DNA from: Kribbella turkmenica
Lineage (GTDB): Bacteria > Actinomycetota > Actinomycetes > Propionibacteriales > Kribbellaceae
Reading direction: 5' to 3'
DNA: 34,995 bases
Assembly: GCF_004348725.1 (NCBI RefSeq)
Contig: NZ_SMKR01000069.1
Location: 1-34,995 of the forward strand
Made by a program: the position numbers and the translations under genes. Below the pieces are notes generated by a model. The model was given only the letters and a program-made list of their open reading frames with translations, made no database searches and was not told where the DNA came from. Position 1 is the first letter of the stretch. Each line of letters begins with the position of its first letter. Positions 8,207-14,648 of this stretch are shown here, in pieces.

Positions 8207-8316
8207 TTATCCACACCCGTATCCCCAGCTGTGCACAGCTTTCCGCCGACTTGTCCCCAGGTTGTCCCCGGCTTCTCCACGATCCCCGGCGAGACTTCGG
8301 CGAAATCTGTGGATAA
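8207..8316. other. Cluster of DnaA-box-like sequences
   Basis: Two perfect TTATCCACA boxes face each other: 8207-8215 on plus and 8308-8316 on minus (TGTGGATAA). Between them are degenerate relatives: GTATCCCCA (8219), CTGTGCACAG (8229-8238, a palindrome), TTGTCCCCA (8251), TTGTCCCCG (8262) and TTCTCCACG (8273). This lies in the only stretch over 300 bp without a gene (8039-8418). No coding frame in that stretch looks real. It resembles a DnaA-binding cluster, but no AT-rich unwinding element or dnaA/dnaN gene is nearby. Confidence 0.55.
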
Positions 8317-8418
8317 CCGAGGTTTGAGGATTCGGCTTCCACAACGTTCACGCGAGCGGCGAACCGACGTACCGTCGATGTGCCGGACTGCGGCCTGAGA
8401 GACGGGGAGGGTCTCGCC

Positions 8419-9027
8419 ATGTTTGTGCAGGTCATTCAGGGACAGGTGACGGACGCCGAGCGCGCGCACGCCGCGCTCGACCAGTGGGTGGCGGAACTCG
8501 CGCCCCGGGCGACCGGGTGGCTGGGGACCACCGCTGGAGTGACGGAGGACGGGCGGTTCATCGCGCTCGCCCGGTTCGAGTCCGCCGAGGCGGCACGGCG
8601 GAACAGCGAGTCGCCCGCGCAGGACGCGTGGTGGACCGAGTTCTCGTCCGCCCTCGGCGGAGACGCGACCTTCCACGACACCGAGGACGTCGTCGTCGAC
8701 CTCCAGGGTGAGCCGGACGCGGCCGGTTTCGTGCAGGTGGTGCAGGGAGCGGGAAGCAACCCGGAACGCGCTCGCGAGCTGATGGGCCAGGACTCCGAAC
8801 CGTGGGCGGAGTTCCGGCCGGACGTGATCGGCAGCGTCGCCGCGTTGTACGACGACGGCGACTACACGATGGCCGTGTACTTCACCAGTGAGGCCGAGGC
8901 GCGGGTGGGCGAGAAGAAGGAGCCACCGCCAAAGCTGAAGGCGCAGATGGACGAGCTGCAGTCGCTCGCCGCCGGCCCGCCGACGTTCTTCGACCTCAAG
9001 CACCCCTGGCTGTACTCGCCGAGCTGA
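8419..9027 (+). CDS. Uncharacterised protein with two ferredoxin-like (ABM/dimeric alpha-beta barrel-like) repeats
   Basis: 202 residues from ATG 8419, chosen because GGGGAGG (8404-8410) lies at the right distance; an in-frame ATG at 8380 has no such site. The protein is an internal duplication: FVQVIQG...DAERAHAAL...GRFIALARFESAEAA (residues 2-59) matches FVQVVQG...NPERARELM...GDYTMAVYFTSEAEA (104-161), and the half-ends GDATFHD and GPPTFFDLKH also correspond. Each half has the strand-helix-strand-strand look of antibiotic-monooxygenase-like or dimeric alpha/beta barrel folds, so the chain could form the two-domain barrel by itself. No catalytic residues are evident. Its function is unknown. 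It sits just upstream of the EXLDI operator region but is probably a separate transcription unit. Confidence 0.75.
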   Translation: MFVQVIQGQVTDAERAHAALDQWVAELAPRATGWLGTTAGVTEDGRFIALARFESAEAARRNSESPAQDAWWTEFSSALGGDATFHDTEDVVVDLQGEPDAAGFVQVVQGAGSNPERARELMGQDSEPWAEFRPDVIGSVAALYDDGDYTMAVYFTSEAEARVGEKKEPPPKLKAQMDELQSLAAGPPTFFDLKHPWLYSPS

Positions 9028-9028
9028 G

Positions 9029-9090
9029 TCTACGTAGAGATATATGTAGACATCTACGTACCTCCTACGTATAGTTCTACGCAGGAGGAG
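9029..9090 (+). promoter_or_regulatory. Promoter overlaid by a tandem operator array (EXLDI gene)
   Basis: Five copies of an 8-mer related to TCTACGTA start at 9029, 9041 (TATATGTA), 9053, 9064 (CCTACGTA) and 9076 (TCTACGCA), a period of 11-12 bp. The first is part of the perfect palindrome TCTACGTAGA. A good promoter lies inside the array: TAGACA (9047-9052), a 17-bp spacer, TATAGT (9070-9075). The ribosome site GGAGGAG is at 9084-9090. The following gene encodes a ribbon-helix-helix-like protein, so autorepression is likely. Confidence 0.7.
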
Positions 9091-9097
9091 AGAAGAG

Positions 9098-9622
9098 ATG
9101 CCCAACAAGACGATCTACGTGTCGGACGACGACCTGCCGCTGTACAAGAAGGCGCAGGAGCTCGCCGGGAACCTGTCCTCGGCGATCTCGATCGCGCTGC
9201 GCAAGTACGTCGAACTGGAGGAAGGCCGGCTCGAGGGGTACGACGAGATCACCGTGCGGGTGGGCCGGGGGACCGGCCGCAAGCAGCGGTTCTCCGGCGT
9301 GCTGCTCGCCGAGGGCGGCCGGTCCAGCAGGTCGGGGTACGAGGCCTTCAAGGTCTACCGCAGCCGGTCGGGGAAGTTCGTCCTGCACGCCGACCGCCGC
9401 AACCAGTTCAGCCACGACGCCGACGACGAGCAGTACCTGACCGGCTGGCGTTCCTGGATCGGCAACTGGAGCACCGACCAGTCCTGGAGCATGGCGCAGG
9501 GCGAGGCCACGCTCTACGTGGTCGAGACGGTCCAGGAACTACGCGAACTGATTCCCGAGGATCTCTACGAACTGGTCGAGGAAGCCGCGAACCAGCCCGC
9601 GGTGGAGGACCTGGACATCTGA
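9098..9622 (+). CDS. EXLDI-type protein with ribbon-helix-helix-like N-terminus
   Basis: 174 residues. The N-terminus (TIYVSDDDLPLYKKAQELAG, then NLSSAISIALRKYVE) has the strand-helix-helix look of ribbon-helix-helix DNA-binding proteins. The middle (about residues 50-140) is a tryptophan- and arginine-rich domain I do not recognise as an enzyme. The last five residues are EDLDI, matching the EXLDI motif that names a small actinobacterial family. ATG 9098 follows a strong ribosome site. The gene is preceded by a tandem operator array and followed, after 137 bp, by ABC exporter genes, so it is probably a repressor of itself and perhaps of the exporter; ligand and signal are unknown. Confidence in DNA binding is moderate, in family assignment fairly good. 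Confidence 0.75.
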   Translation: MPNKTIYVSDDDLPLYKKAQELAGNLSSAISIALRKYVELEEGRLEGYDEITVRVGRGTGRKQRFSGVLLAEGGRSSRSGYEAFKVYRSRSGKFVLHADRRNQFSHDADDEQYLTGWRSWIGNWSTDQSWSMAQGEATLYVVETVQELRELIPEDLYELVEEAANQPAVEDLDI

Positions 9623-9759
9623 CCACCTGACCCCACCACGCTGACCACCGACCGCCGCCGGCGGCTCGGCCGGATCAGCACGCCCGAATCTCTCCTCCGC
9701 ACACCCTTCAGGCCATCCGGGCCAGGTTCACCCTGCCCGAAATCACTCAAGGAACCCTC

Positions 9760-10722
9760 ATGTCATCTGCGATCGACGTGCGCGGTCTGCACAAGTCGTA
9801 CGGCGACAAGGCGGTGCTCGGCGGCATCGACCTTCACGTTGCCGAAGGCACCATCTTTTCCCTGCTCGGCCCGAACGGCGCCGGCAAGACCACCGTCGTG
9901 CACATCCTGTCCACTCTGGCCACCGCCGACGCCGGCGAGATCCGGGTGGCCGGCCACGACCTGCACGCCGATCCCGAGGCGGTCCGGGCGGCGATCGGCG
10001 TCACCGGCCAGTTCTCCGCGGTCGACGGCCTGCTGACCGGCCGGGAGAACCTGATCATGATGGCCGACCTGCACCACCTCGGCCGCCGCGAAGCCCGCCG
10101 CCGGGCGGAAGAACTGCTCGCACAGTTCGACCTCGCCGAGGCCGGTACGAGGCCGGCGATGACGTACTCCGGCGGCATGCGACGCCGGCTCGACCTGGCG
10201 ATGACGCTGGTCGGCAGCCCGCGGATCATCTTCCTGGACGAGCCGACCACCGGCCTCGACCCGCGGAGCCGGCACACCGTGTGGCAGCTGATCCGGCAGT
10301 TGGTCGCCGACGGCGTGACGGTCTTCCTCACCACGCAGTACCTGGAGGAAGCCGATCAGCTGGCCGACCGGATCGCCGTACTGGACGTTGGCCGGCTGGT
10401 CGCACAGGGCACCGCGGAGGAGCTCAAGCGGCTCGTCCCCGGCGGGCACATCCGGCTGCGGTTCACGTCACCGGAGGAGTTCGCGCTGGCCGGCCGGGTG
10501 CTGCCGACGGCGCTGCCGGACAACGAGTCCCTGGTCCTGCAGCTGCCGAACGACGGCAGCGTGCACTCATTGCGCGCGCTGCTGTCCCGCATCGACGACG
10601 CCTCGCTCGAGGTCGACGAACTGACTGTCCACACCCCTGACCTGGACGACGTGTTCTTCGCCGTCACCGGTCAGCGCACCGCTCACGAGACCGAGCCTCA
10701 GAACGAAGGTGCATCGAAATGA
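9760..10722 (+). CDS. ABC exporter ATP-binding protein, DrrA-like
   Basis: 320 residues. Walker A is GPNGAGKTT (37-45), the signature is YSGGM (136-140), Walker B is IIFLDE (156-161) followed by PTTGLDPRS, and the H-loop region is FLTTQYLEEAD. The C-terminal extension of about 100 residues, ending with VHTPDLDDVFFAVTGQ, is typical of the daunorubicin-resistance (DrrA) branch, which powers drug, lipid or glycolipid export with a separate ABC-2 permease. The permease gene starts inside its stop codon (ATGA). AAGGAA lies at 9749-9754, before ATG 9760. The substrate cannot be predicted from sequence; the adjacent EXLDI protein suggests an inducible export function. Confidence 0.93.
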   Translation: MSSAIDVRGLHKSYGDKAVLGGIDLHVAEGTIFSLLGPNGAGKTTVVHILSTLATADAGEIRVAGHDLHADPEAVRAAIGVTGQFSAVDGLLTGRENLIMMADLHHLGRREARRRAEELLAQFDLAEAGTRPAMTYSGGMRRRLDLAMTLVGSPRIIFLDEPTTGLDPRSRHTVWQLIRQLVADGVTVFLTTQYLEEADQLADRIAVLDVGRLVAQGTAEELKRLVPGGHIRLRFTSPEEFALAGRVLPTALPDNESLVLQLPNDGSVHSLRALLSRIDDASLEVDELTVHTPDLDDVFFAVTGQRTAHETEPQNEGASK

Positions 10723-11501
10723 GTTACGCGCTCCAGGACACCGCCACGATGCTGCGCCGCAACCTGCGGCACGCGCAGCGCTACCCTGCCCTGTCGCTAG
10801 GCGCCCTCGGGATGCCGGTGATCATGATCCTGCTGTTCGGCCTGGTCTTCGGTGACACCTTCGCCGCCGGCCTGGGCGGAGCCGGCGGCTTCGACTACCT
10901 CGACTTCCTCACCCCGGGCATCCTGCTGATGTCGATCGCGTCCGGGACGATGTCGCCCGCGGTGGCTGCCTGCACCGACATGACCGAGGGGATCGTCTCC
11001 AGGTTCCGGACGATGGCGATCTTCCGGCCGGCCTTCCTGACCGGGCACGTGCTGGGCAACGTGATCCTGACGATCGTCAGCCTGGCCCTGGTGGTCGGGT
11101 TCGCGCTCCTGATCGGGTTCCGGCCGAACGCGTCGTTCGCGGACTGGCTGCTGGCGAGCGGGCTGCTGCTCGTGCTCACCGTCGCGCTGACCTGGCTCGC
11201 GATCGCGCTGGGGCTGACCAGCAAGACCCCGGAGGGCGCGAGCAACGTCGTCCTGCCGATCAGCCTGCTACTGCCCTTCCTGAGCACCACGTTCATCCCG
11301 CTGGAGTCGATGCCGGGCGGCATCCGCTGGTTCGCCGAATACCAGCCGTTCACCCCGATCATCGACACCCTGCGGCACCTGCTGATCGGTACACCGATGG
11401 ACAACGGCGACGGGTGGCTGGCGCTGGCGTGGTGCCTGGCGATCGCCGTGGTCGGCTACTTCTGGGCGCAGAAGAACTACAACAAGGGAACCACTGTCTA
11501 A
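10719..11501 (+). CDS. ABC-2 type exporter permease, DrrB-like
   Basis: 260 residues with about six membrane helices, starting with a cytoplasmic head (TATMLRRNLRHAQRYPAL) and including the ABC-2 pattern FLTPGILLMSIASGTMSPA, RFRTMAIFRPAFLTGHVLGN, and the late LLPFLSTTFIPLESMPGGIRWFAEYQPFTPIID. This is the membrane partner of the preceding DrrA-like ATPase, with which it overlaps by four bases. Its stop codon overlaps the stop of the convergent PNPOx-family gene by four bases, leaving no room for a terminator between them. The exported substrate is unknown. Confidence 0.92.
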   Translation: MSYALQDTATMLRRNLRHAQRYPALSLGALGMPVIMILLFGLVFGDTFAAGLGGAGGFDYLDFLTPGILLMSIASGTMSPAVAACTDMTEGIVSRFRTMAIFRPAFLTGHVLGNVILTIVSLALVVGFALLIGFRPNASFADWLLASGLLLVLTVALTWLAIALGLTSKTPEGASNVVLPISLLLPFLSTTFIPLESMPGGIRWFAEYQPFTPIIDTLRHLLIGTPMDNGDGWLALAWCLAIAVVGYFWAQKNYNKGTTV

Positions 11502-12178
11502 GACGGAGCACCGAGCAGGTTCGCGCGGGTGCGGACGTGCGCGGGCACGAGCAGATCGCAGTCCGGGTTGGTGAGCGGTTCACCGGCCACGACCTGGAGC
11601 GGGATCACACCGGTCCAGTAGGGCAGGTCGAGATCTTGCTCCTCGTCGTTGGCGGGTCCGGAGCGGGTCTTCACCGACGCCTCGGTGAGCGCGAGGGCCA
11701 GGACCGAGGTCTTGGCGAGCTCCTTTCGGTTCGGCGGGCGTACGGCGGTGGACCGGCCGGGCACCAGGTGGTCGACGATCCGGTTGAGACCGTGGCGCTT
11801 CTCGTCCGGATCCGTCACCAGCCGGGGTACGCCGAAGATCACCGCGGACCGGTAGTTGACCGAGTGGTGGAAGGCCGAGCGGGCCAGGACGAGTCCGTCG
11901 GTATGGGTGATCGTCACGCAGATCGTCTGCTCCGGCGCCGCGACCACGCTGCGGGCGGCGACCGAGCCGTGGAGGTAGAGCGTGCCGTCCGGTCCGCGGT
12001 CCAGGTCCACGCCGTACGCCGTGGGGAGCACGAGCGGAGCGCCGTCCAGGACGACACCGAGGTGGCAGAACATGCCGTCGAGGAGGATGTCGTGCAGAAC
12101 GTGGCGGTCGGTCGCAGCGCGCTCCTTCGAGCGGCGCAGAGAGGTCCGATAGGTCGGCGAGAGCGGCGTGATGGTCAT
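11498..12178 (-). CDS. Pyridoxamine 5'-phosphate oxidase family (flavin-binding split-barrel) protein
   Basis: 226 residues from ATG 12178, chosen because MTITPLSPTYRTSLRRSKER is the usual beginning of this family; an upstream in-frame start at 12214 would run into the promoter region. The split-barrel pattern is clear: ERAATDRHVLHDILLDGMFC, PLVLPTAYGVD, LYLHGSVAARS, VCVTITHTDG-like, then SVNYRSAVIFG. Such NimA-like proteins bind FMN or F420, and some are linked to vitamin B6 or drug reduction; the substrate here is unknown. It is divergent from a MocR-type regulator, a common pairing in which the regulator controls the flavin protein. The tail overlaps the convergent permease gene. Confidence 0.8.
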   Translation of the reverse strand: MTITPLSPTYRTSLRRSKERAATDRHVLHDILLDGMFCHLGVVLDGAPLVLPTAYGVDLDRGPDGTLYLHGSVAARSVVAAPEQTICVTITHTDGLVLARSAFHHSVNYRSAVIFGVPRLVTDPDEKRHGLNRIVDHLVPGRSTAVRPPNRKELAKTSVLALALTEASVKTRSGPANDEEQDLDLPYWTGVIPLQVVAGEPLTNPDCDLLVPAHVRTRANLLGAPS

Positions 12179-12215
12179 GTCACCAGGTTTGGGGAACCAG
12201 TGGCATGCTGGCACG

Positions 12216-12247
12216 GTCCATTCCCGAGCGAATCAGGTAGTCCATTC
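12216..12247. promoter_or_regulatory. Direct repeat, likely MocR operator
   Basis: GTCCATTC occurs at 12216-12223 and again at 12240-12247, 24 bp apart, ending directly at the GTG start of the regulator gene. MocR-type regulators commonly bind direct repeats, so this is a candidate site for control of both divergent genes. A short CCAG/CTGG inverted repeat (12197-12211) lies beside it. Confidence 0.5.
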
Positions 12248-13621
12248 GTGCAGAGCTCGCTGCCGTTGATCCTCGATCGTGCCGCCGGCCCGCCGCTGCA
12301 CCTGCAGCTGGCCGAGCAGGTCCGGGCGGCGATCCGGGACGGGCGGCTCCAGGCCGGCCACCGGCTCCCGTCCACGCGGGACCTGGCCAAGGATCTGGCC
12401 GTCTCGCGCTCGGTGGCGCAGGCGGCGTACGACCAGCTCCACGCCGAGGGGTGGATCGAGGGTCGCACCGGGGCCGGGACGTTCGTGACGGACGTGGCGC
12501 CGCTGCAGCCCGCCGTACGGCGTCGTCGTGAGCCTCGGCCGGATCCGGACGCCGGCCTGCTCACGCTGCGCCCCGGCATCCCGTACATCAGCCCGACGCC
12601 CGACCCCGGCTGGCGACGGGCCTGGCGGGAGGTGTCGGCCCAGTCGCCGCCGCGCGGGTACGACGACGCGGCCGGGCTGCCCGCGCTCCGGGAGGCGCTC
12701 GCGGACCACGTCGGCCGGGTCCGCGGGATCGCCTGCGGACCGGAGAACGTGCTCGTCACCAACGGGACCGTCCACGGGCTCCGGCTGCTGCTCGCGGTCA
12801 CGCTGCAGCCGGGCGAGCGGATCGCGATCGAGGACCCGGGTTACCTGAACGCCGTGGGCGCCGCGCGGGACCATCGGCTCGAGATCGTCGACGTACCGGT
12901 GGACGAGGACGGCCTGCGGGTGTCGGCGCTGACCGAGTGCTCGGCGGTCTACGTCACGCCGTCGCACCAGTACCCGCTCGGCGGCCGGCTGCCCGTTGCC
13001 CGGCGCAACGAACTGGTCCGGTGGGCACGCCGGACCGGGACGCTGCTGATCGAGGACGACTACGACAGCGAGTTCCGGTACGACGTCGCCCCGCTGCCCG
13101 CGCTCGCCCAGCTCGACCTGGACCGCGTCGTCCACCTCGGCACGCTGTCGAAGACCCTCAGCCCGTCGCTCCGCCTCGGCTGGCTGGTCGCCGCCGACAC
13201 CATGGTCGACCGCCTCGCCACTTTCCGCGCCAACTCCGGAGACTGGCCCGCCTGGCCGATGCAGGCGGCGCTCCTCACCATGCTCCGCGACGGCTACCTG
13301 GACCAGTCCGTCCGCCGCAACCGCCGCCTCTACGCCGACCGCCGCCTGCACACCTGCACGGCGCTCGCGCCGTACGGCCAGGTCATCGGCCAAGACGCCG
13401 GCCTCCACATCACCTTGCTACTGCCCGACCACGTCAACGACCACGAGGTGACCCGGCTGGCCCGCGCCTCCGGCGTCGTCATAGCCCCCCTCTCGGAGTA
13501 CCGCCGCACCAACCCCGGTCCGCCCGGCCTGGTGATCGGCTACGCCACTCCGTCAACCCCCGACCTCCACAAAGCCCTGGCCCTCCTCACGGACGTACTG
13601 AACCGCGTCACCAACCGTTGA
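12248..13621 (+). CDS. MocR-type (GntR-aminotransferase) PLP-dependent transcriptional regulator
   Basis: 457 residues from GTG 12248; the open frame runs much further upstream but that part covers the divergent gene and is not plausible. The N-terminal GntR winged helix (about residues 15-80: LHLQLAEQVRAAIRDGRL, LPSTRDLAKDLAVSR, GRTGAGTFV) is joined to a fold-type I aminotransferase domain (about 110-450). The PLP lysine is K302 in LSKTLSPSLRLGW, with the IEDDYDSEFRYD segment that is diagnostic of MocR/PdxR proteins. Such regulators sense PLP or amino compounds and usually control a neighbouring gene. Here the target is probably the divergent PNPOx-family gene, possibly as a PdxR-like activator. 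No pdxS/pdxT genes are nearby. Confidence 0.9.
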   Translation: MQSSLPLILDRAAGPPLHLQLAEQVRAAIRDGRLQAGHRLPSTRDLAKDLAVSRSVAQAAYDQLHAEGWIEGRTGAGTFVTDVAPLQPAVRRRREPRPDPDAGLLTLRPGIPYISPTPDPGWRRAWREVSAQSPPRGYDDAAGLPALREALADHVGRVRGIACGPENVLVTNGTVHGLRLLLAVTLQPGERIAIEDPGYLNAVGAARDHRLEIVDVPVDEDGLRVSALTECSAVYVTPSHQYPLGGRLPVARRNELVRWARRTGTLLIEDDYDSEFRYDVAPLPALAQLDLDRVVHLGTLSKTLSPSLRLGWLVAADTMVDRLATFRANSGDWPAWPMQAALLTMLRDGYLDQSVRRNRRLYADRRLHTCTALAPYGQVIGQDAGLHITLLLPDHVNDHEVTRLARASGVVIAPLSEYRRTNPGPPGLVIGYATPSTPDLHKALALLTDVLNRVTNR

Positions 13622-13651
13622 GAGATGCTTCTGTCCCGTCGCACGTGGGTC

Positions 13652-14647
13652 TTACGGGTGGTTGGGGTTTTCTTTCAGCGGGGGTTGTACGGCGGGGGTG
13701 TCGTCGGTCCACGTAAGTTCTGAGAGCCACATGGAGCGGCCGGGTGGGTCCACGCCGACGGCGGACGGGTCCCAGGCGTGGTAGACGAACCAGTAGCGGT
13801 TGTCCTTCTCGAGGACCATGTTGTGGCCGGGGCCCGCGGCGGCCTCGGAGGTGACGAGGATGGGGTCGCCGGACTTGGTGCAGGGGCCGGTGGGGGTGGT
13901 GCAGAGGGCGTGGCCGACGGCGTAGGTCTCCTTGTCGTAGGCGTTGGCGGAGTAGAAGAGGTGGAACTTGCCCTCGCGCTCCACCATGTACGGCGCCTCG
14001 ACCAGGTTGCCCTCCCAGTCGAGGTCCTGCTTGATCAGGCGACGGGTCGGCCCGACGAGCCGCAGCCCGTCGGGGGAGAGTTCGGAGACGTAGATCCAGG
14101 TGTCGACACCGATCGCGTTGCCGTCGTTCTTCCAGTACAGCCAGCGCTTGCCGGACGAGTCCTGGAACGGCGAGGCGTCGATCGAACCGCCCTCGTCCAC
14201 CTGACAGATCAACGGCTCGGACGATTTGTCGACATATGGACCCGTGGCCGAGGAAGCGACCGCGACCCCGATGCACTGCCGCCCGGACGCGTCGTCGGAC
14301 GTCGTGTAGTACATGGCGTACCGATCGGCAGCCTGGACGGTGACCTCCGGGGCCCACACCTTCCCCGGGGTGGTCCACGCGGGCAGCTCGGGCAGCGCGT
14401 CGCCGATCTGTTCCCACGACACCAGGTCCGCGGACTTCAGCGTCTGCACGTTGCCGAGCGAGCCGTTGGTCGCGAAGGCGACGTACCCGTTGTCGACGGC
14501 AATCACCTGCGGATCGGCGAAGTTCTGGTCGTAGACCGGATTGGTGAAGCCCATCGCGGGCGCTCCTTCCGAGGACGCACGGCCGGGATCGCTGCAACCA
14601 CCCAATCCCAGCACGAGCAGCAGCAACAACCCCAGCCGGCGTCTCAT
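13652..14647 (-). CDS. Secreted lipoprotein glycoside hydrolase family 43 (arabinan-active)
   Basis: 331 residues from ATG 14647; an upstream extension of the frame is arginine-rich shadow sequence. The lipoprotein signal ends with LGLGGC (lipid-bearing C18). The five-bladed GH43 fold is indicated by NFADPQVI (general base D45), KVWAPEVT, GSIDASPF (D157, transition-state/pKa modulator) and VEAPYMVERE (general acid E217), followed by FHLFYSANAY. It would act outside the cell on alpha-arabinan or arabinoxylan; the subfamily specificity cannot be read by eye. It is the last gene of the six-gene operon, starting one base after the stop of the other GH43 gene. Confidence 0.88.
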   Translation of the reverse strand: MRRRLGLLLLLVLGLGGCSDPGRASSEGAPAMGFTNPVYDQNFADPQVIAVDNGYVAFATNGSLGNVQTLKSADLVSWEQIGDALPELPAWTTPGKVWAPEVTVQAADRYAMYYTTSDDASGRQCIGVAVASSATGPYVDKSSEPLICQVDEGGSIDASPFQDSSGKRWLYWKNDGNAIGVDTWIYVSELSPDGLRLVGPTRRLIKQDLDWEGNLVEAPYMVEREGKFHLFYSANAYDKETYAVGHALCTTPTGPCTKSGDPILVTSEAAAGPGHNMVLEKDNRYWFVYHAWDPSAVGVDPPGRSMWLSELTWTDDTPAVQPPLKENPNHP

Positions 14648-14648
14648 C

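Noticed and set aside
8207-8316. Calling the DnaA-box cluster oriC
   Set aside because: No dnaA, dnaN or AT-rich unwinding region is next to it, and only two boxes are perfect.
9654-9665. 12-bp palindrome GCCGCCGGCGGC between the EXLDI and ABC ATPase genes as a terminator
   Set aside because: It has no loop and no T-tract, and such palindromes are common in high-GC DNA.
11414-12247. N-terminal extension of the MocR gene upstream of 12248
   Set aside because: It runs antisense through the PNPOx-family gene and the divergent promoter, and the GntR domain begins right after GTG 12248.
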